This document shows positions 44,778 through 57,019 of a stretch of 64,000 bases of DNA, piece by piece. A program made the translations under genes and the position numbers. The stretch is taken from the NCBI GenBank assembly GCA_023053575.1, contig JAKZAP010000021.1:18042212-18106211 (forward strand), in the 5' to 3' direction. How positions within the stretch are numbered: position 1 is the stretch's first letter; the number at the start of each line of letters is the position of its first letter. Source of the stretch: Branchinecta lynchi (taxonomy: Eukaryota > Arthropoda > Branchiopoda > Anostraca > Branchinectidae). The notes under the pieces are model-generated. The model was not told where the DNA came from. It was given only the letters and a program-made list of their open reading frames with translations, and searched no databases.

Positions 44778-45785
44778 TTAACACTTCCCAAACTAAATTA
44801 GTCAGTCTATGCGAAATTTAAGCTCATACTTAGTTCTGCGAAATTTAAGCTGATGCATAGTTCTCATAAAGCTCATACATAAGCTAAATTAGTCAGTCAA
44901 GTTTAATTTATGAAAAAAAATTTTGTATAATTAATATTATTTTTAATGAATTTTTTTTATAAATTAAGCTATACATAGTTCTGCGAAATTTAAGCTCGTA
45001 CATCTCTTACATAACTCATACATAAACTAAATTAGTCGGTCTATGCGAAATTTAAGCTCATACAGAGTTCGAAACATTTTACCTTACCCTACCTTACGAC
45101 ACACAAGATTCACGTTCTCAACAGTTTAGCCTATCTAGCGGAAAGGCTACATAACAAAGAGAACAAAACAAAAAAATGTTAACACTTCCCAAACTAAATT
45201 AGTCGGTCTATGCGAACTTTAAGCCCATACATAGTTCTGCCGAATTTTAGCTTATACATAAGCTAAATTAGTCGGTCTAGTTTAGTTTCTGCGAATTTCT
45301 TATAATTAATATTATTTCTAAATAATTTTTTTTTTAGATTAAGCTCATACATAGCTCTGCGAAATTTAAGCTCACACATAAACTAAATTAGTCGGTCTAT
45401 GCGAAATTTAAGCTCATACAGAGTTCGAAACATTTTACCTTACCTTACCTTACGACACACAAGATTCACGTTCTCAACAGTTTAGCCTATCTAGCGGAAA
45501 GGCTACATAACAAAGAGAACAAAACAAAAAAATGTTAACACTTCCCAAACTAAATTAGTCGGTCTATGCGAACTTTAAGCCCATACATAGTTCTGCCGAA
45601 TTTTAGCTTATACATAAGCTAAATTAGTCGGTCTAGTTTAGTTTATGCGAATTTTTTATAATTAATATTATTTCTAAATAATTTTGTTTTTAGATTAAGC
45701 TCATACATAGCTCTGCGAAATTTAAGCTCACACATAAACTAAATTAGTCGGTCTATGCGAAATTTAAGCTCATACAGAGTTTGAA
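44778..45785 (+). repeat. Three tandem units of about 360-400 bp
   Basis: Units begin TTAACACTTCCCAAACTAAA at about 44778, 45178 and 45535. Each contains repeated AAATTAGTCGGTCTATGCGA and TTTAAGCTCATACATAG words. Units 1 and 2 also include the TTACCTTACC...GATTCACGTTCTCAAC block, so that block was duplicated together with the unit. The array ends at a C-run (45790-45808). Confidence 0.8.
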
Positions 45786-45808
45786 AGTTTACCCCCCCCC
45801 CCCCCCCA

Positions 45809-46150
45809 ATGCGAATGCTCTTGCGGACACTGGCCCAATCAATCAATCCATCATTTATCCTTCACAGAACAGTTTTACCGATATGATGATAACGGTCAAC
45901 AATTTGGCGATTGCGATGGCAAAACAAAAATCACTTTATCCAAAAGCTTTATGTTGAAAAACTTCACAAGGGGGGGGAAAGAAACTTTTTTCATACTGCG
46001 CATCAGTTGTATTTCTGTGTTGAATCCTAGGGACTCGCTGCGCTCCAACTCTCTGGGGTCTGTCTGATAGGGTCGGGGATATTGTGAAGGGGGAGTATGT
46101 GTCGGTGCACCAAATTCACCTGCAAACCTTACAGAAAGGAGGATGTACAC
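45809..46150. other. No feature recognised
   Basis: Sequence between a C-run and the next minisatellite element, with no clear gene or repeat boundary. Confidence 0.4.
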
Positions 46151-46154
46151 TATA

Positions 46155-47165
46155 ACAAGACAAAAGGTTTCGATGGGATTCCGAAAATTGTAATATTTGC
46201 TCCCGACAATTCGGTCTTCAACAGACTTCTTAAATATTTTTACTATTAAAATTTACAAACAGGTTAAGGCCAATGGTATTAATCGGAGAAGACCAAGTTC
46301 GTATTTGACAGTGCAAAACGGATACACCAGCTGAATCTCACCAAGTTCAGATATCCGTTTTGCGCTGTCAAATATTCAGATATTGATTCAGCATGTGGTT
46401 TACCCTATAGCCAACGTCGTATCTCCTTCCTTCCTTACTTCTGCCCAGCTTCCGGTTTCGGCCGGATTCCGGACAACCTACTTGTCTGGCAAAAATCTAA
46501 GCTCAAAAACGAATTCAGCATGTCTCCTTACCCTATATCCAACATCTAATCAACTTCAGACTGAACTTTTATTTTAACAAATTTTCCTGTTTCAGCCGGA
46601 TTCCGAGCGATCTATACGTCCGGTGAGAAAATGCTTATCATATACGAATTCAGCATGTCTTCTTACCCGCAAATCGAACATCGTATCAAATTTAAATAAA
46701 ACTTTTACTGTTAACAAATTCTCCGGTATCTGCCGGATTCCGGCCGAACTAATTGTCCGGCGAGAAAATAAATTTCATATTCGGACTCAGCACGTCTTCT
46801 TGCCTATAAATCAAACCTCTAATCAACTTCATAGTAAACTTTTACTTTTCACAAATTCCGGGTGAACTATTTGTCCAGCGAGAAAATAAATTTCATATTC
46901 GAATTCAGCACGTCTCCTTACCCCTATATCGACTATCTCAATAGCTTTAAAAAAATATTTGTGTTGTCCCTTAATCTGAAACCTCTCCCACCCTCAAATA
47001 TATGACTACAGAGCCTATCTTCGAACTTGACCTGTACTTTGACCCAAAGGATCCTCCCACCAAGTTTCATCAAAATATCTCAGTCCCTTCGAGAGTTATC
47101 TTGCGGACAAGCGGACAACTTTTGCGATGTCATAGGTATCCCTCCACTTACGTTTTGGGATCTCA
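46155..47165 (+). mobile_element. Minisatellite-bearing element, copy at 46 kb
   Basis: It begins ACAAAAGGTTTCGATGGGAT and ends CATAGGTATCCCTCCACTTA, CGTTTTGGGA, as does the copy nested at 22008-23105. Between them are about three 120-140 bp units with TTCCGGTTTCGGCCGGATTC, GTCCGGCGAGAAAAT and AATTCAGCATGTCTTCTTAC. The region before the end contains CACCAAGTTTCATCAAAATA, TCTCAGTCCCTTCGAGAGTT and GCGGACAAGCGGACAACTTT. Confidence 0.72.
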
Positions 47166-47197
47166 AAAAGTAGCTCAGAATAAAGATTAAGTTGAAC

Positions 47198-47297
47198 TAC
47201 AGTATTTGCTACTGGGATTATTATTATCTCTACGGAGGTAAGATTAATACGAAATAGAGATAAGATAAATCCAGTAGCAAAATACTGCAGTTAACTT
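47198..47297. mobile_element. Near-perfect palindromic MITE, copy 2
   Basis: ACAGTATTTGCTACTGGGAT is inverted at the right as CCAGTAGCAAAATACTGCAG, the same termini and inner words as 25612-25712. Confidence 0.72.
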
Positions 47298-47499
47298 TAA
47301 TCCTTACTCGGAGATATTTTTTACAGTGTAGCCACTCCGCGCGGATAGAAAACAACGAGAACACGGTGAATGCCTCCAAAGTGGATTTTTTTTTAGTAAA
47401 AAAAATGTATTTTAAAAATCCTGCGACGGAATCAGTCTGCGTCCGTTTTCTTTACTTTTGTATATTCTGATCGTTTTAGCTTAACTTTAAATTGTTATT

Positions 47500-48305
47500 G
47501 TTCATAGTGACAAACGGATAGTCAGCCAAATTTCACTAGAGCGATATTTCGGCCCTTCACTCTTCAGGCTGAAACCGCAAGAAAGAGGACCCTTGCCAAA
47601 GAATGCCGAAATATCGCTCTGATAAATATAAGGTTTGAAGCCAAGCTGGCCATTCATTACGAAAAAAATAGAAAACCGTGATTTTCGGGTTTTTTTCTTG
47701 ATCAGCTAATTATCCCTCTAGGATGATGTGCGAGGGATAAATATAAATTCGGATATTTCGGTTGCACTTCCGGCAAACCGTCCTCAGCGAAAAACAAAAC
47801 AAAACTAAATCATAAAATCCACCACAATCACAACAGGAGGCTCCCAGCGCTGACAGCGCTTTCCCAGGCGGATGGTAAATTGTGAATATACACAGAGCTC
47901 AGAATTGTAAATAATCACAGATTTGTACATATACACTTTTAACACGCACATTTTATCTTTCGTTATTTTATTTTTATCTGCATCCGCACCGTTTTCTTCT
48001 GGTTGTTAGTTACATCTCGTCTTATTGTCTGTTGGTTTCGCATAGTTTTCCTGTTGTGATTGTGGTGGATTTTATGATTTAGTTTTGTTTTGTTTTTCGC
48101 TGAGGACGGTTTGCCGGAAGTGCAACCGAAATATCCGAATTTATATTTATCCCTCGCACATCATCCAAGAGGGATAATTAGCTGATCAAGAAAAAAAACC
48201 GAAAATCACGGTTTTCTATTTCTTTCTGATAAATTTAGCTGACGTATTCGGTTTGTCACTATCAATTATGATTCGCAGTCAGCTTGGGCTGAAGGAATAC
48301 TTATA
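47500..48305. mobile_element. GGCCC-type foldback element interrupted by a second foldback
   Basis: The outer element shows GATATTTCGGCCCTTCACTC and its inverted partner GAATGCCGAAATATCGCTCT, then resumes at about 48230 with ATTTAGCTGACGTATTCGGT. The 47625-48232 segment inside is an inverted-repeat element. Its left arm is AGGTTTGAAGCCAAGCTGGC, GAAAACCGTGATTTTCGGGT and TGCACTTCCGGCAAACCGTC, and its right arm is the reverse complement (GACGGTTTGCCGGAAGTGCA through AATCACGGTTTTCTATTTC). The arms are about 180 bp. Confidence 0.75.
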
Positions 48306-48409
48306 TTGGGCTGAAGGAATACTTATATTATGAAGGAATACTTATAAAAAATCGTAGACACAAGGAAACTGACGTTTTTGTCTTCTCAGTCAGTTTTATA
48401 CCAGAACTA

Positions 48410-49510
48410 AACTCAATGTGATTTTAGAAACTCTTATTTAACCAGACGAAGACAGTCCATATTTCAACAAGACCAAAGGTTTCGATAGGATTCCAAAGGA
48501 TGAATACTTATTGAAATCCGTTATCCAGACAATCGTGGTCTTGTAGATTTTCTGTCTTCGCCAGATCCAGTAGACATGGTATTCGTCCCAAGGTCAGACT
48601 ACCCAGACTGTAGTCATATTACTACAGGAATACCATCACCAGTCAAAACCCAAAAAATATTCTGATTCAACAAGTTTGCTCATTCCGAAATTTTCATTCC
48701 AGATTCCGGACGAATTTCTTGTCAGAAATAAGTCTCAAAACTTTCAGCACGCATTTTTACTCCATTGTAACCGACTTTCAAACAAATTTACTTCCACCAA
48801 ATTTCCAGGAGAACTGCCAATCCGCCGAAGGAAATAAACTCAGTATGTTCCTTACCCTTATAGCCTAACGATTTTTTAATCGACTGCAGACTTAACTTTA
48901 ATTCTACTTGTTAGGCAAGAAATTAAAGCTCAAGCGAAAATTCAGCTTGTCTTCTTAACCCTACATCGAACCTCTAATGAACTTCAGATACAATTTTTAC
49001 TATTTACAAATTTTCCGGTCTTGGCCGGATTCCGGGCGAAATATTTGTCCGGCGATAGAGTACTTTTCATAGACGCATTCACGTCTCCTTACCCCTTATC
49101 GGAATCTCTACTCAACTTCGGATAAAACTTATACTTTTAACACATTTTCCGGTTTTTGCCGGATTCCGGGCGAACAAGTAGTCCGGTGAAAAAATGATTT
49201 TCATAGACGAATTCAGCAAATCTCCTTACCCCTAATTCGAACCTCTAATGAACAATCGGATAAAACTTTTCTTTTTAATTTTATTTTCCAGTTTTGCCGG
49301 ATCCCGGGCGTACTATTTGTCCGGCGATTTCTCATGTATCATGTATCTTCACCGTTAATTGTCTAATTGTCTATTTTGCCCGCCCCTTATTTGAGCCTTT
49401 CCCCCACCCCTAAATAGGTATAGGGCTCATCTCATTCCCTTCGAAAGTTGCCGTGCTTACAGACGGACAGACGGATAACTGTTACGAAGTCATAAGTATC
49501 CCAGTGACCT
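48410..49510 (+). mobile_element. Minisatellite-bearing element, copy at 48 kb
   Basis: It starts near ACAAGACCAAAGGTTTCGAT and ends with TTCCCTTCGAAAGTTGCCGT, GCTTACAGACGGACAGACGG. Internal units carry TTTTCCGGTNTTGGCCGGAT, TCCGGGCGAA and GTCCGGCGA, with spacers CTCCTTACCCCTNATCGAA. It is related to the copies at 22008-23105 and 46155-47165. Confidence 0.7.
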
Positions 49511-49869
49511 TTTGGATTTCAGTGACCAACAACACGAGCATCTCCTGAAAACGATTCCCCACCTTATCAGAAGGGGAGTCCTCTTTTGATGATGGTGATG
49601 ATAGTCGGAGCATTCCCCATCTGTTGTCTCGCGAAACGAGGAATGAGGCTCTGATACTTTAACAATAATCGTCCAGTTTCAGTCATATTCCAAGATACCA
49701 ACAAATATTAGATTGCTGCAAAATTTTCATATTTCTATTTACGGGCAACGGCGGTGCAAAGATTTTTCGATTATTTACTGTTTCTGTTCCAATATTCTAA
49801 AATAATTCAATACTTCACAACTAAGCTCTTAATTTAACAAATTACCGACGGCTTTGGCTCTATCCTTGG

Positions 49870-50115
49870 CGTTATCCAAGCATATTTGACGGTTCAAAAT
49901 GGATAAGTCAGCTACATTTTATTAGAGCTATATTTCGGCCCTTCGTGTCGAGGGTCCTCTTCAGGCACAAGCCGCTCAACCTGGAAAATTAACTTTTTTG
50001 AAGTTCATTTTTCCAGGTTGAGCGGCTAAAGAAGGGCTGAAATATAGCTCTAATAAAATGTAGCTGACTTATCCGATTTGCACCGTCAAATATGATCGCA
50101 GTCAGCTTGGGCAGA
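49870..50115. mobile_element. GGCCC-type foldback element
   Basis: The left part GTCAGCTACATTTTATTAGA, GCTATATTTCGGCCCTTCGT and GCCGCTCAACCTGGAAAATT is inverted at the right as TTTTTCCAGGTTGAGCGGCT, AAAGAAGGGCTGAAATATAG and CTAATAAAATGTAGCTGAC. Outer words TTTGACGGTTCAAAATGG and GCACCGTCAAATATGATC are also inverted. Confidence 0.78.
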
Positions 50116-51320
50116 AGGAATATCTTTATCCAAGACCGTTGCATCTAGCAAGAACACAAACAATTTTACACAACTTTTTTTTCTGACAAATTGGCTTCTC
50201 GCAAACAAGCGTCGACAGCGTGATACCAACCAACGAAGATAGCGAAATAAGGTGAAAACCCGTAAGATTTCGGGAGGGGTTCGATTGTACCGTATCGCAG
50301 AGAGTTTAGTTAAATTCGAAATCGAAATTTGTATGAAATATCTATGTTTATTTATTCAACTTATTTACTCACAGTACAAAATATGAAAAATGAAGAAATA
50401 CGAAACTTGTTAACTGGGTACACGATTTGGTTTCTACCAAGCAGTATTGGCGATCCGGCGCATACGTCTGAAACGAAAAGAAGGATTAGGTCAATGGTCA
50501 GTTGTCGCCTAAATTAAAGTACCCTCTTAACGTCCTAACAATTACTTTGTCACTCCAGGTGGACAGGCCTACGGACTTGGTCAAGGTATAGTTCGTTTAT
50601 CTTTTATGATTTTTTCATGTCCTATAATTCGGCTATGATTCGGCCTTCATTACGGCTTAAATTTTATGTTAAGTTCACAGTACGGAAAAGGAGTACTTGC
50701 TAAAGCAGAGAGAGAGAGAGTGAGAGAGGTTTGTTTAATTGAGAACTATCGTAGCATAATATAGATACTTTGCAGTTCCATAATACTTAGTATATCACAG
50801 TGCATATAAATAAGCAAAATTAAATACTCGTTAATGGTCATGCTTTCACGTTATACACTGATGTAAAAACGAAACAAAAGAGTTCTTAAAGCACAACTCT
50901 TAGTAGGAATGATTTTTTCCCTATAAAACGGATCAGAAAAAAAACGTTTTCGAAAATAACATTACTTTACACCTGAAACTAGCGATTCTCTTTTTCGCGC
51001 TTGTCGACTAGATCCAGCCTTCCTGCTCTCCGACGCGGCGACTGGGCGCAAAACATTTGAAAACTGAACGTGCATCGGTTAAAAAGTGAGAAAACCAAGC
51101 AAATAAAAGAAGTAATAAACAAAATATAATCGCATCCTTGTATGTGAAAGAGTTGTCAGCGGGCATTGAAGATTCCGGCAAACTTTCCGCTGGGCTACGG
51201 AAAAACTCGGCAAGGCTGAAAAGCGCTAAAAGATCGTAGTTGCGAAACGAAACAATGGAGAAAGGCGGGGATTTTAGTAGCTAAAAGGCAGAATAAGCAA
51301 GAGGGGTCCTTTAAATATTC
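50116..51320. repeat. Dispersed repeat pieces (relatives of 510-1385 and 19415-19832)
   Basis: Positions about 50190-50310 contain CTTCTCGCAAACAAGCGTCG and ACAGCGTGATACC, similar to 700-740 and 20790-20830. Positions 50887-51308 match 19415-19832. Between them lie a short GA-rich microsatellite (50708-50728) and unrecognised AT-rich sequence. No gene is seen. Confidence 0.55.
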
Positions 51321-51359
51321 CTTGAGCCCAAGTTGAATTTGAAACCTATATTGAAATAA

Positions 51360-51452
51360 TGTATACAACGGATACGTCAGCTACCATGATTCATCAGCTG
51401 CGATGCTGATAAAGCATCGTAGCTGATGTATCCGTTGTATACATTGCTTGAA
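51360..51452. mobile_element. Compact palindrome of the CGTCAGCTA foldback family
   Basis: TGTATACAACGGATACGTCA at the left is inverted as GATGTATCCGTTGTATACA at the right, with TGATTCATCAGCTGCGATGC in the middle. The two halves form a nearly complete hairpin of about 90 nt. It keeps only the outer ends of the family seen at 63631-63749. Confidence 0.75.
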
Positions 51453-52590
51453 TATAAGAGGGCTTGTAACTGTACGGACTGGAGTTAATTCTGTTGCCGG
51501 GTACGTTAGTTCGTGGGGGCTCGTTCGGGTAGTAGCGTAGCGGCCTATGATTTTCACTGACAAGAACTAATTTCCCAAACTGGATTACTAGATGTTCAAG
51601 CCGCGCTTTAATTGGATCTATTTTCAGCTGCGGTAGCTGGTCAGACGGCAAGTCATCAGTTACCGAGAGTTATTCTCGTTGCCGTTCTTAACTGAATGAA
51701 GCTCTTGTAATAGACAGGCCGTTCGAAGAGCAGCAGGACCCCATACCGGGCAGCCGAACTGAGACCTGACTATTCGATTATTTCCCTTCCGAATAACAAG
51801 CGCCATCACTACGCTGTCAGAATTTTTATGACAGATGACACAAGGATGCGCAGTTTCAACCAGATATGGGTGTATCCTAATCGGGATTCAGATTCGAATC
51901 CTGGATTTGTCCTTTTGGCCGGATACGAATCCGGATTCGAATCTTCTGCTTCTCAGACTGGATTCAGACTGGGATTCCAAATCCGCTAAAAATTTTCCAC
52001 TACGTTACTACGTTACTACTTTTAAAATGAGACAAACGTGTGGGTTTAGGAAATTTCTATTACTGCTAAGATGCGGTATTCGAATTCATTTGTGCCATAT
52101 TTTGTTGAGAAAATTAACAAGAAATGAGTGAATTTCAAGTGATTTATTTTCTTTTATGTAATAACTGTATATATTCAAGTACTGTAACACTTAAATGTAA
52201 TGGTCGACGTATTTAGTGCCATATCGGCGCTACGAGTTAGATCAATAAAAATATCTATCTATCTATCTATCTATGTCTGCATACATCGATCGAGAAAACA
52301 GGGGAGGTTGTATCTTTTTCGCTGTGTTCGGCTGGTGCCCGACTGATTGAGTTTCAATAGGGACGTTCTCTATCGCTAGTGGTACTGGTGTCGCTGCTAT
52401 TCGAGTGTGTGCAACTTCTTTCAAGTTTGGGCGCTACTCCTTAGTATTATTTTGCTCTGAACCGTACTGTGGATACAGTCCACTGTTGCAGGTGGCTACT
52501 GGAACACTGACTTCAATGTTGCCAAATGTTTTCTACAAGACCGTACGGAGTCTGGATATCCATAAACTTAGGGCTGCCAACGGATGTTTG
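51453..52590. other. No gene seen; (ATCT)n microsatellite at 52247-52273
   Basis: Open frames here are short and unlike known proteins. The only clear element is a run of ATCT after GTTAGATCAATAAAAATATC, which may be the tail of a decayed retroposon. Confidence 0.45.
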
Positions 52591-52596
52591 TTTTTA

Positions 52597-53460
52597 TGGC
52601 ACTTGCCCTTCGGCCAAGTGACATACAGCGATCGTAGTTTCTGTCCGTCTGTCGGTCTGTCTGTCAGTGGGTCCGCGTTTTGCTAATTCGGGCACTTCCA
52701 AATGAGCTAGGACGATGAAACTTGGTAGGCATATCAGGGACCCCAAAAGATTAAGTTGGAAATTGTTACTTCCCCGATCAGAGCATCGTGGGGGGGGAGG
52801 TGGAGGGAGAGGGAATCCGGAATCTTGAGGTATTTTTAACTTTTGAACGGGTGATCGGATTTTAATGAAACTTGAGAATCTTGTCTCAGACGACCCAATA
52901 TCCGGGCCGGATCCGGTGACTTCGGGGGAGCTCGAGGGAGGAACCGGAATTCTTGGAAAACGCTTAGAGTACAAGGATCGGGATGAAACTTGGTGGGAAG
53001 AGCAAGCACAAGTCCTAGATACATCATTGACATAACTGGAAAGGATTCGGGCACTCTGGAGGAAGTTGGGGGGATACGGAATTCTGGTGATCCCGCGAGT
53101 TCGGTACTCGAACAAACCCACTTGAGAATAGTCGTTTGTATGATCCGACCATCGTGGGGGAAGTGTACGGATGGGAAATCCTGAATTTAGTGGTATTAAT
53201 AACTTTTGAACGGGCGATCGGATTTGAATGAAACCTCGAATGAAACTTGACAAGTGAAAAGAGGTGTCGTCTCAGATGTTCCATGTCAAGTCCGGACCGG
53301 ATCCGATACTTGTGTGGGGGTTGGGGTGGAGGGTGGAGGGGTTCACCGGAATTTTAGTGAAATGTTTAGCGTCTAGGGATCGGGATGGGATTTGGTGGGA
53401 AGAACAAGAATAAGCACTAGATAAGTTCAGACGCGTTCGTAACAAGTGCCATATGAGCTC
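52597..53460 (-). mobile_element. Hairpin-ended TGGCACTTG family, copy 3 (reverse)
   Basis: Read on the minus strand this copy matches copies 1 and 2. The terminal hairpin ATGGCACTTGCCCTTCGGCC is at the plus-strand left end, and the CAAGTGCCATATGAGCTCGT end is at the right (53442). Units with GGATCGGGATGAAACTTGGT are reverse complements of those in copy 1. The long minus-strand frame (52594-53253) follows this repeat and has no recognisable domain. Confidence 0.75.
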
Positions 53461-53559
53461 GTAGCTCTTGTTATCTTCTTTTTTTTCTTTGGGTGAAAAC
53501 TACAAGCTGAAAATCCAGAAACCAGTTTAAAGTGTAGGCTATCGCGGCATAATAAGCTA

Positions 53560-54868
53560 TAGGGGAGAGGGGGGCAGGTTCGTTACGTTTGTTACTTTTT
53601 TGCATGCCAAGATTTCGTTTTAGGTTCTGATTATTCCATTTTTTGTTTACTATCTACAATAATGTCTTACCTGTTATTATTACTTTGTAGAATTTTGTCA
53701 CCTGCAACATTTTTTTTGCAAATTCCATTTTCCTATTAGCTACTTCTGTCCGGACCTGCCCCCAGACTGGGCTGGGGCAGTTCCGGACATCATTTTGTTT
53801 TAATCCAGGAAAGACTTTCAAGAAAGTTGTATATGCATTTTTTCATTTGCTTTCATTGCCTCAATTCAGTTTCGTTCGTTTGCTTCCGTTTGGGTAAACT
53901 GTACAAGTATACCGTCACTTTATCAACAACCGTTATTATCATCCGGATATGCTGCTACCGCTGGGTCTGAATATGACTTGCTTTCTTCCAGAACGGGTCT
54001 TAAAGGACACCTGAATGAAGAGTACCAACTATCATCCCTATCTGTATGACTTCCGTTAGCATTGCCTGCAGAAAACCCAATCCAAATACGAAATAGTGTT
54101 TCCAAGCTATGATTTTTGCTCCATTTTGCATCTGTCCTTATTTCAGTACCGAACAATTTTTAGAAATGAATAAATGTCTCCAATCAACCCTTCTTCTGGA
54201 ATATTTTTTTACCAGTTAAGCTCAAAAGTATATCTAGAAGAAATTCCAATACGATCCGGCCAGCGCTGTACAAGATTTGAATGAATTGCGCTTTTTGTCT
54301 TGGGAGTCTGCATGTACAAAGTTCCAGAAACAAACATCCCTAGTTTGAAAACGTCACGCTCAGGAGAAGAATGCTCTCCGTGGCCATGTCTGTAAATGCA
54401 TTCTCCATGGTGTGTTCAAGTATGGTTTCATTGTTCAGGTGTCCTTTAAAGGCTTTCTGAGTCTTTTGCTGAGTTTTCCATTCTTTTTTTCTTTTTTTTC
54501 CCTTCAGCTTCTCTGTCTTTGCTGTCCGAACCTGCCCCTGGTGCTGTTTTCACAGAAATAAATTTGTAACTCTCAAACTGTTGTTTCAGTTACGAAAATA
54601 TGTCTTTGAAATGGTAAAGCTAATCTTAAACTACCTAAATAAAAATCACCGACGGTGTACGTGGGTTCGGAACTACCAAAATGAGGTGCAAACCCATGAC
54701 GTAGAAAAAAGCGGGACTTTTGCGGGAATTTTGCACAGAAGAAGCGTGTAAGTGTCTAACAGCTCTGAGTGACAGTGACAGCTCTAAAAAACAATTTCGC
54801 CTAATTTAATTTAAAATAGTGAGGTTTGCAGAGCCGATGTCCGGACCTGCCCCCCCCCCCCTCCCCTA
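53560..54868. mobile_element. TA-flanked inverted-repeat element interrupted by a TTAA MITE
   Basis: The left end TAGGGGAGAGGGGGGCAGGT and the right end GACCTGCCCCCC..CTCCCCTA are inverted repeats of about 25 bp, flanked by TA (53558-53559, 54869-54870). TA duplications are typical of the Tc1/mariner superfamily. The motif GTCCGGACCTGCCCC recurs inside. A TTAA-flanked MITE (54004-54445) lies within it, so this element is the older one. Confidence 0.7.
54004..54445. mobile_element. TTAA-flanked MITE, copy 2 (piggyBac-like), inverted relative to copy 1
   Basis: It has termini AGGACACCTGAATGAAGAGT and GTTCAGGTGTCCT with TTAA on both sides (54000-54003, 54446-54449). It is the reverse complement of copy 1 at 14284-14721 over its whole length. 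Short differences at scattered positions show that the copies are not identical. Confidence 0.87.
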
Positions 54869-55099
54869 TATATTATCTCTCCACAATTGCCCTTACTGCA
54901 GTGCCAGACACTGGTAACAGCGTCTAACTGGCAAACGCATGACTGACACCGCAAAAAAAGAAAGTTGAGGCAAAAGTCATTAGTTTGTCCTGTCCCTGCT
55001 CCGAAATTAATCAGACATTTTTTGCTGATACTGAAATATTACTCAGACTCTTTTGCTTATGGCAGAATCTGAAACTGTAATCAGACAAAAATTTACTGA

Positions 55100-55374
55100 T
55101 TGCATACTAATCAGACAATTTGTGCTTATAACAGAGTGTTAGGTTGCTATACAAGGGTTTGGTTTCTCCGGAAGGACGTATGTTCCAGCGCGCGTCCAGC
55201 AGGTTTGGGGGTTCCGCTGGACAAAGGAACATCCTTGCTTCCGGGGAGGGGCGCGGAGGTTTTTGGGGCGTGCGACAGAAGGATACAGACCAGACAAGAC
55301 CGATACCGACTCTCTTCCTTTGTTGCCGTGATCGAGAGCAGATCAATAGATAAGTTTATATTTTATGTACAAGT
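55100..55374. other. No feature recognised
   Basis: Short overlapping frames on both strands; none resembles a known protein and none has splice or start context worth noting. Confidence 0.4.
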
Positions 55375-55812
55375 GACACCTGAACAATGAAACCATATTT
55401 GAACACATCATGGAGAATCTATTTACAGACATGGCCACGGAGAGCATTCTTCTCCTGAGCGTGACGTTTTCAAAATAGGGATATTCGTTTCTGGAGGTTT
55501 GCACATGCAGACTCTAAGACAAAAAGCGCAATTCATTCAAATCTTGTACAGCGCTCGCCGGATCGTATCGGAATTTCTTCTAGATATACGTTTGGGCTTA
55601 ACTGGTTAAAAAATATTCCAGAAGAAGGGTTGATTGGAGACATTTGTTCGTTTCTAAAATTGTTCGGCGCTGAAATAAGGACAGATGCAAAATGGAGCAA
55701 AAATCATAGCTTGGGAACACTATTTTCTATTTGGATTGGGTTTTCTGCAGGCAATGTTAACGGAAGTCATACAGATAGGGATGATACTTGGTACTCTTCA
55801 TTCAGGTGTCCT
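55375..55812. mobile_element. TTAA MITE, copy 3 (decayed ends)
   Basis: It follows copy 1 closely from GACACCTGAACAATGAAACC to TTCATTCAGGTGTCCT, in the same orientation. The flanks are no longer TTAA (AAGTG at the left, TTTACG at the right), so this copy is older or its ends have mutated. Confidence 0.75.
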
Positions 55813-56604
55813 TTACGCAGTAACTATTTAGAGTTAATGTTATCTTCAATATAGTTAGTTGTGTTCGTCTTATCCCGTCCTATACCACACACTAGGGATG
55901 TAGAATATCCCGCATTCGAAGATTCGCTCGTCCGGCCTACGCTAAGTAGTTTCTAAGTAGTTCTAAGTAAGTAGTTTATTTATGACCCGCCATTTTGAAA
56001 AGGCGGAGTAAACGAAGAAAATAAACAAAACACATAAACACACACCCTGGTTAATAAGACTTCGAAGTATTAGGTTTCTGACCCCGGCGGAAGTTTACGT
56101 TTACCAAGCTGGGAACCGATCAAGTAAACCCTGGACAGCCCAGTTAATAAGATTCCGGCCATTTTTCCTTGTGGAAGACTCCACAATATTAATAAGATAT
56201 AGTTGTATATAGTTATGTTTGACGAGAGAACAAATATTCGGTTTTTTGTTAATACCGTAAGGAATGTTTTCTTACAATAAAGATTGATTGATTAGCTGAC
56301 GACAGACCACGAAATCTTAACCAGACAAGATTTGCTGATGACAAACTTTGCAAATTTCACCCTTCATAACTAACGGCCTACCATCCAATTTGCGAATATT
56401 TTATTATTATTATTACAACTTCAGAATCCAACTTTTAATGACATTAGCATCAATCTGTACCGTCTTTTCTTAAATTTTTTTATCTTATTTAGTGTTTACT
56501 TTTATATATGATGTCTACATATTTATATATGTGTTCACATGTATATGTACAGTGGGTATATATCTGTATAGCGAGGGGTTGCGCGCTGGTGCCTCATGGT
56601 GTAC

Positions 56605-56790
56605 AAGTTCCCTGCCTCATGCCTGCCTCACGTGCCTCATGCCTGCCTCACGTGCCTCATGTCTGCCTCACGTGCCTCATGTCTGCCTCACGTGCCTCAT
56701 GCCTGCCTCACGTGCCTCATGCCTGCCTCACGTGCCTCATGCCTGCCTCATGTCTGCCTCATGCCTGCCTCACGTGCCTCATCGCCCGTT
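56605..56790 (+). repeat. 20-bp minisatellite with CACGTG, locus 1
   Basis: The unit CTGCCTCACGTGCCTCATGC recurs about nine times, with C/T variation at one position and two shortened units near 56745-56765. Because 20 is not a multiple of 3 and no frame contains a stop, all three plus-strand frames are open and read the same peptide shifted. It is preceded by TATAGCGAGGGGTTGCGCGC and GCCTCATGGTGTAC. Confidence 0.9.
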
Positions 56791-57019
56791 CTGGTGACAC
56801 GTTTAGGGATTTTTTGAAAATTTTTCGCTCAGCTACGAGATCTGTGATGAATAACAAAAAGAGAGCGAGCTTCTTATCCCCTCGGGAAATTTGAACTGGG
56901 TTGTCCATGCGGATTATTTGAAAGGTAAAATAAATATTTCTTGTTAGTTGATTAATGCCTTTAATAAACCCTGGTAAATTATCTCTGACAGACTTAGGTA
57001 TAATCAGGACTATTCAAAA

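Noticed and set aside
52594..53253. 219-codon minus-strand proline-rich frame
   Set aside because: It follows the degenerate tandem units of the TGGCACTTG family; frames in the other copies differ.
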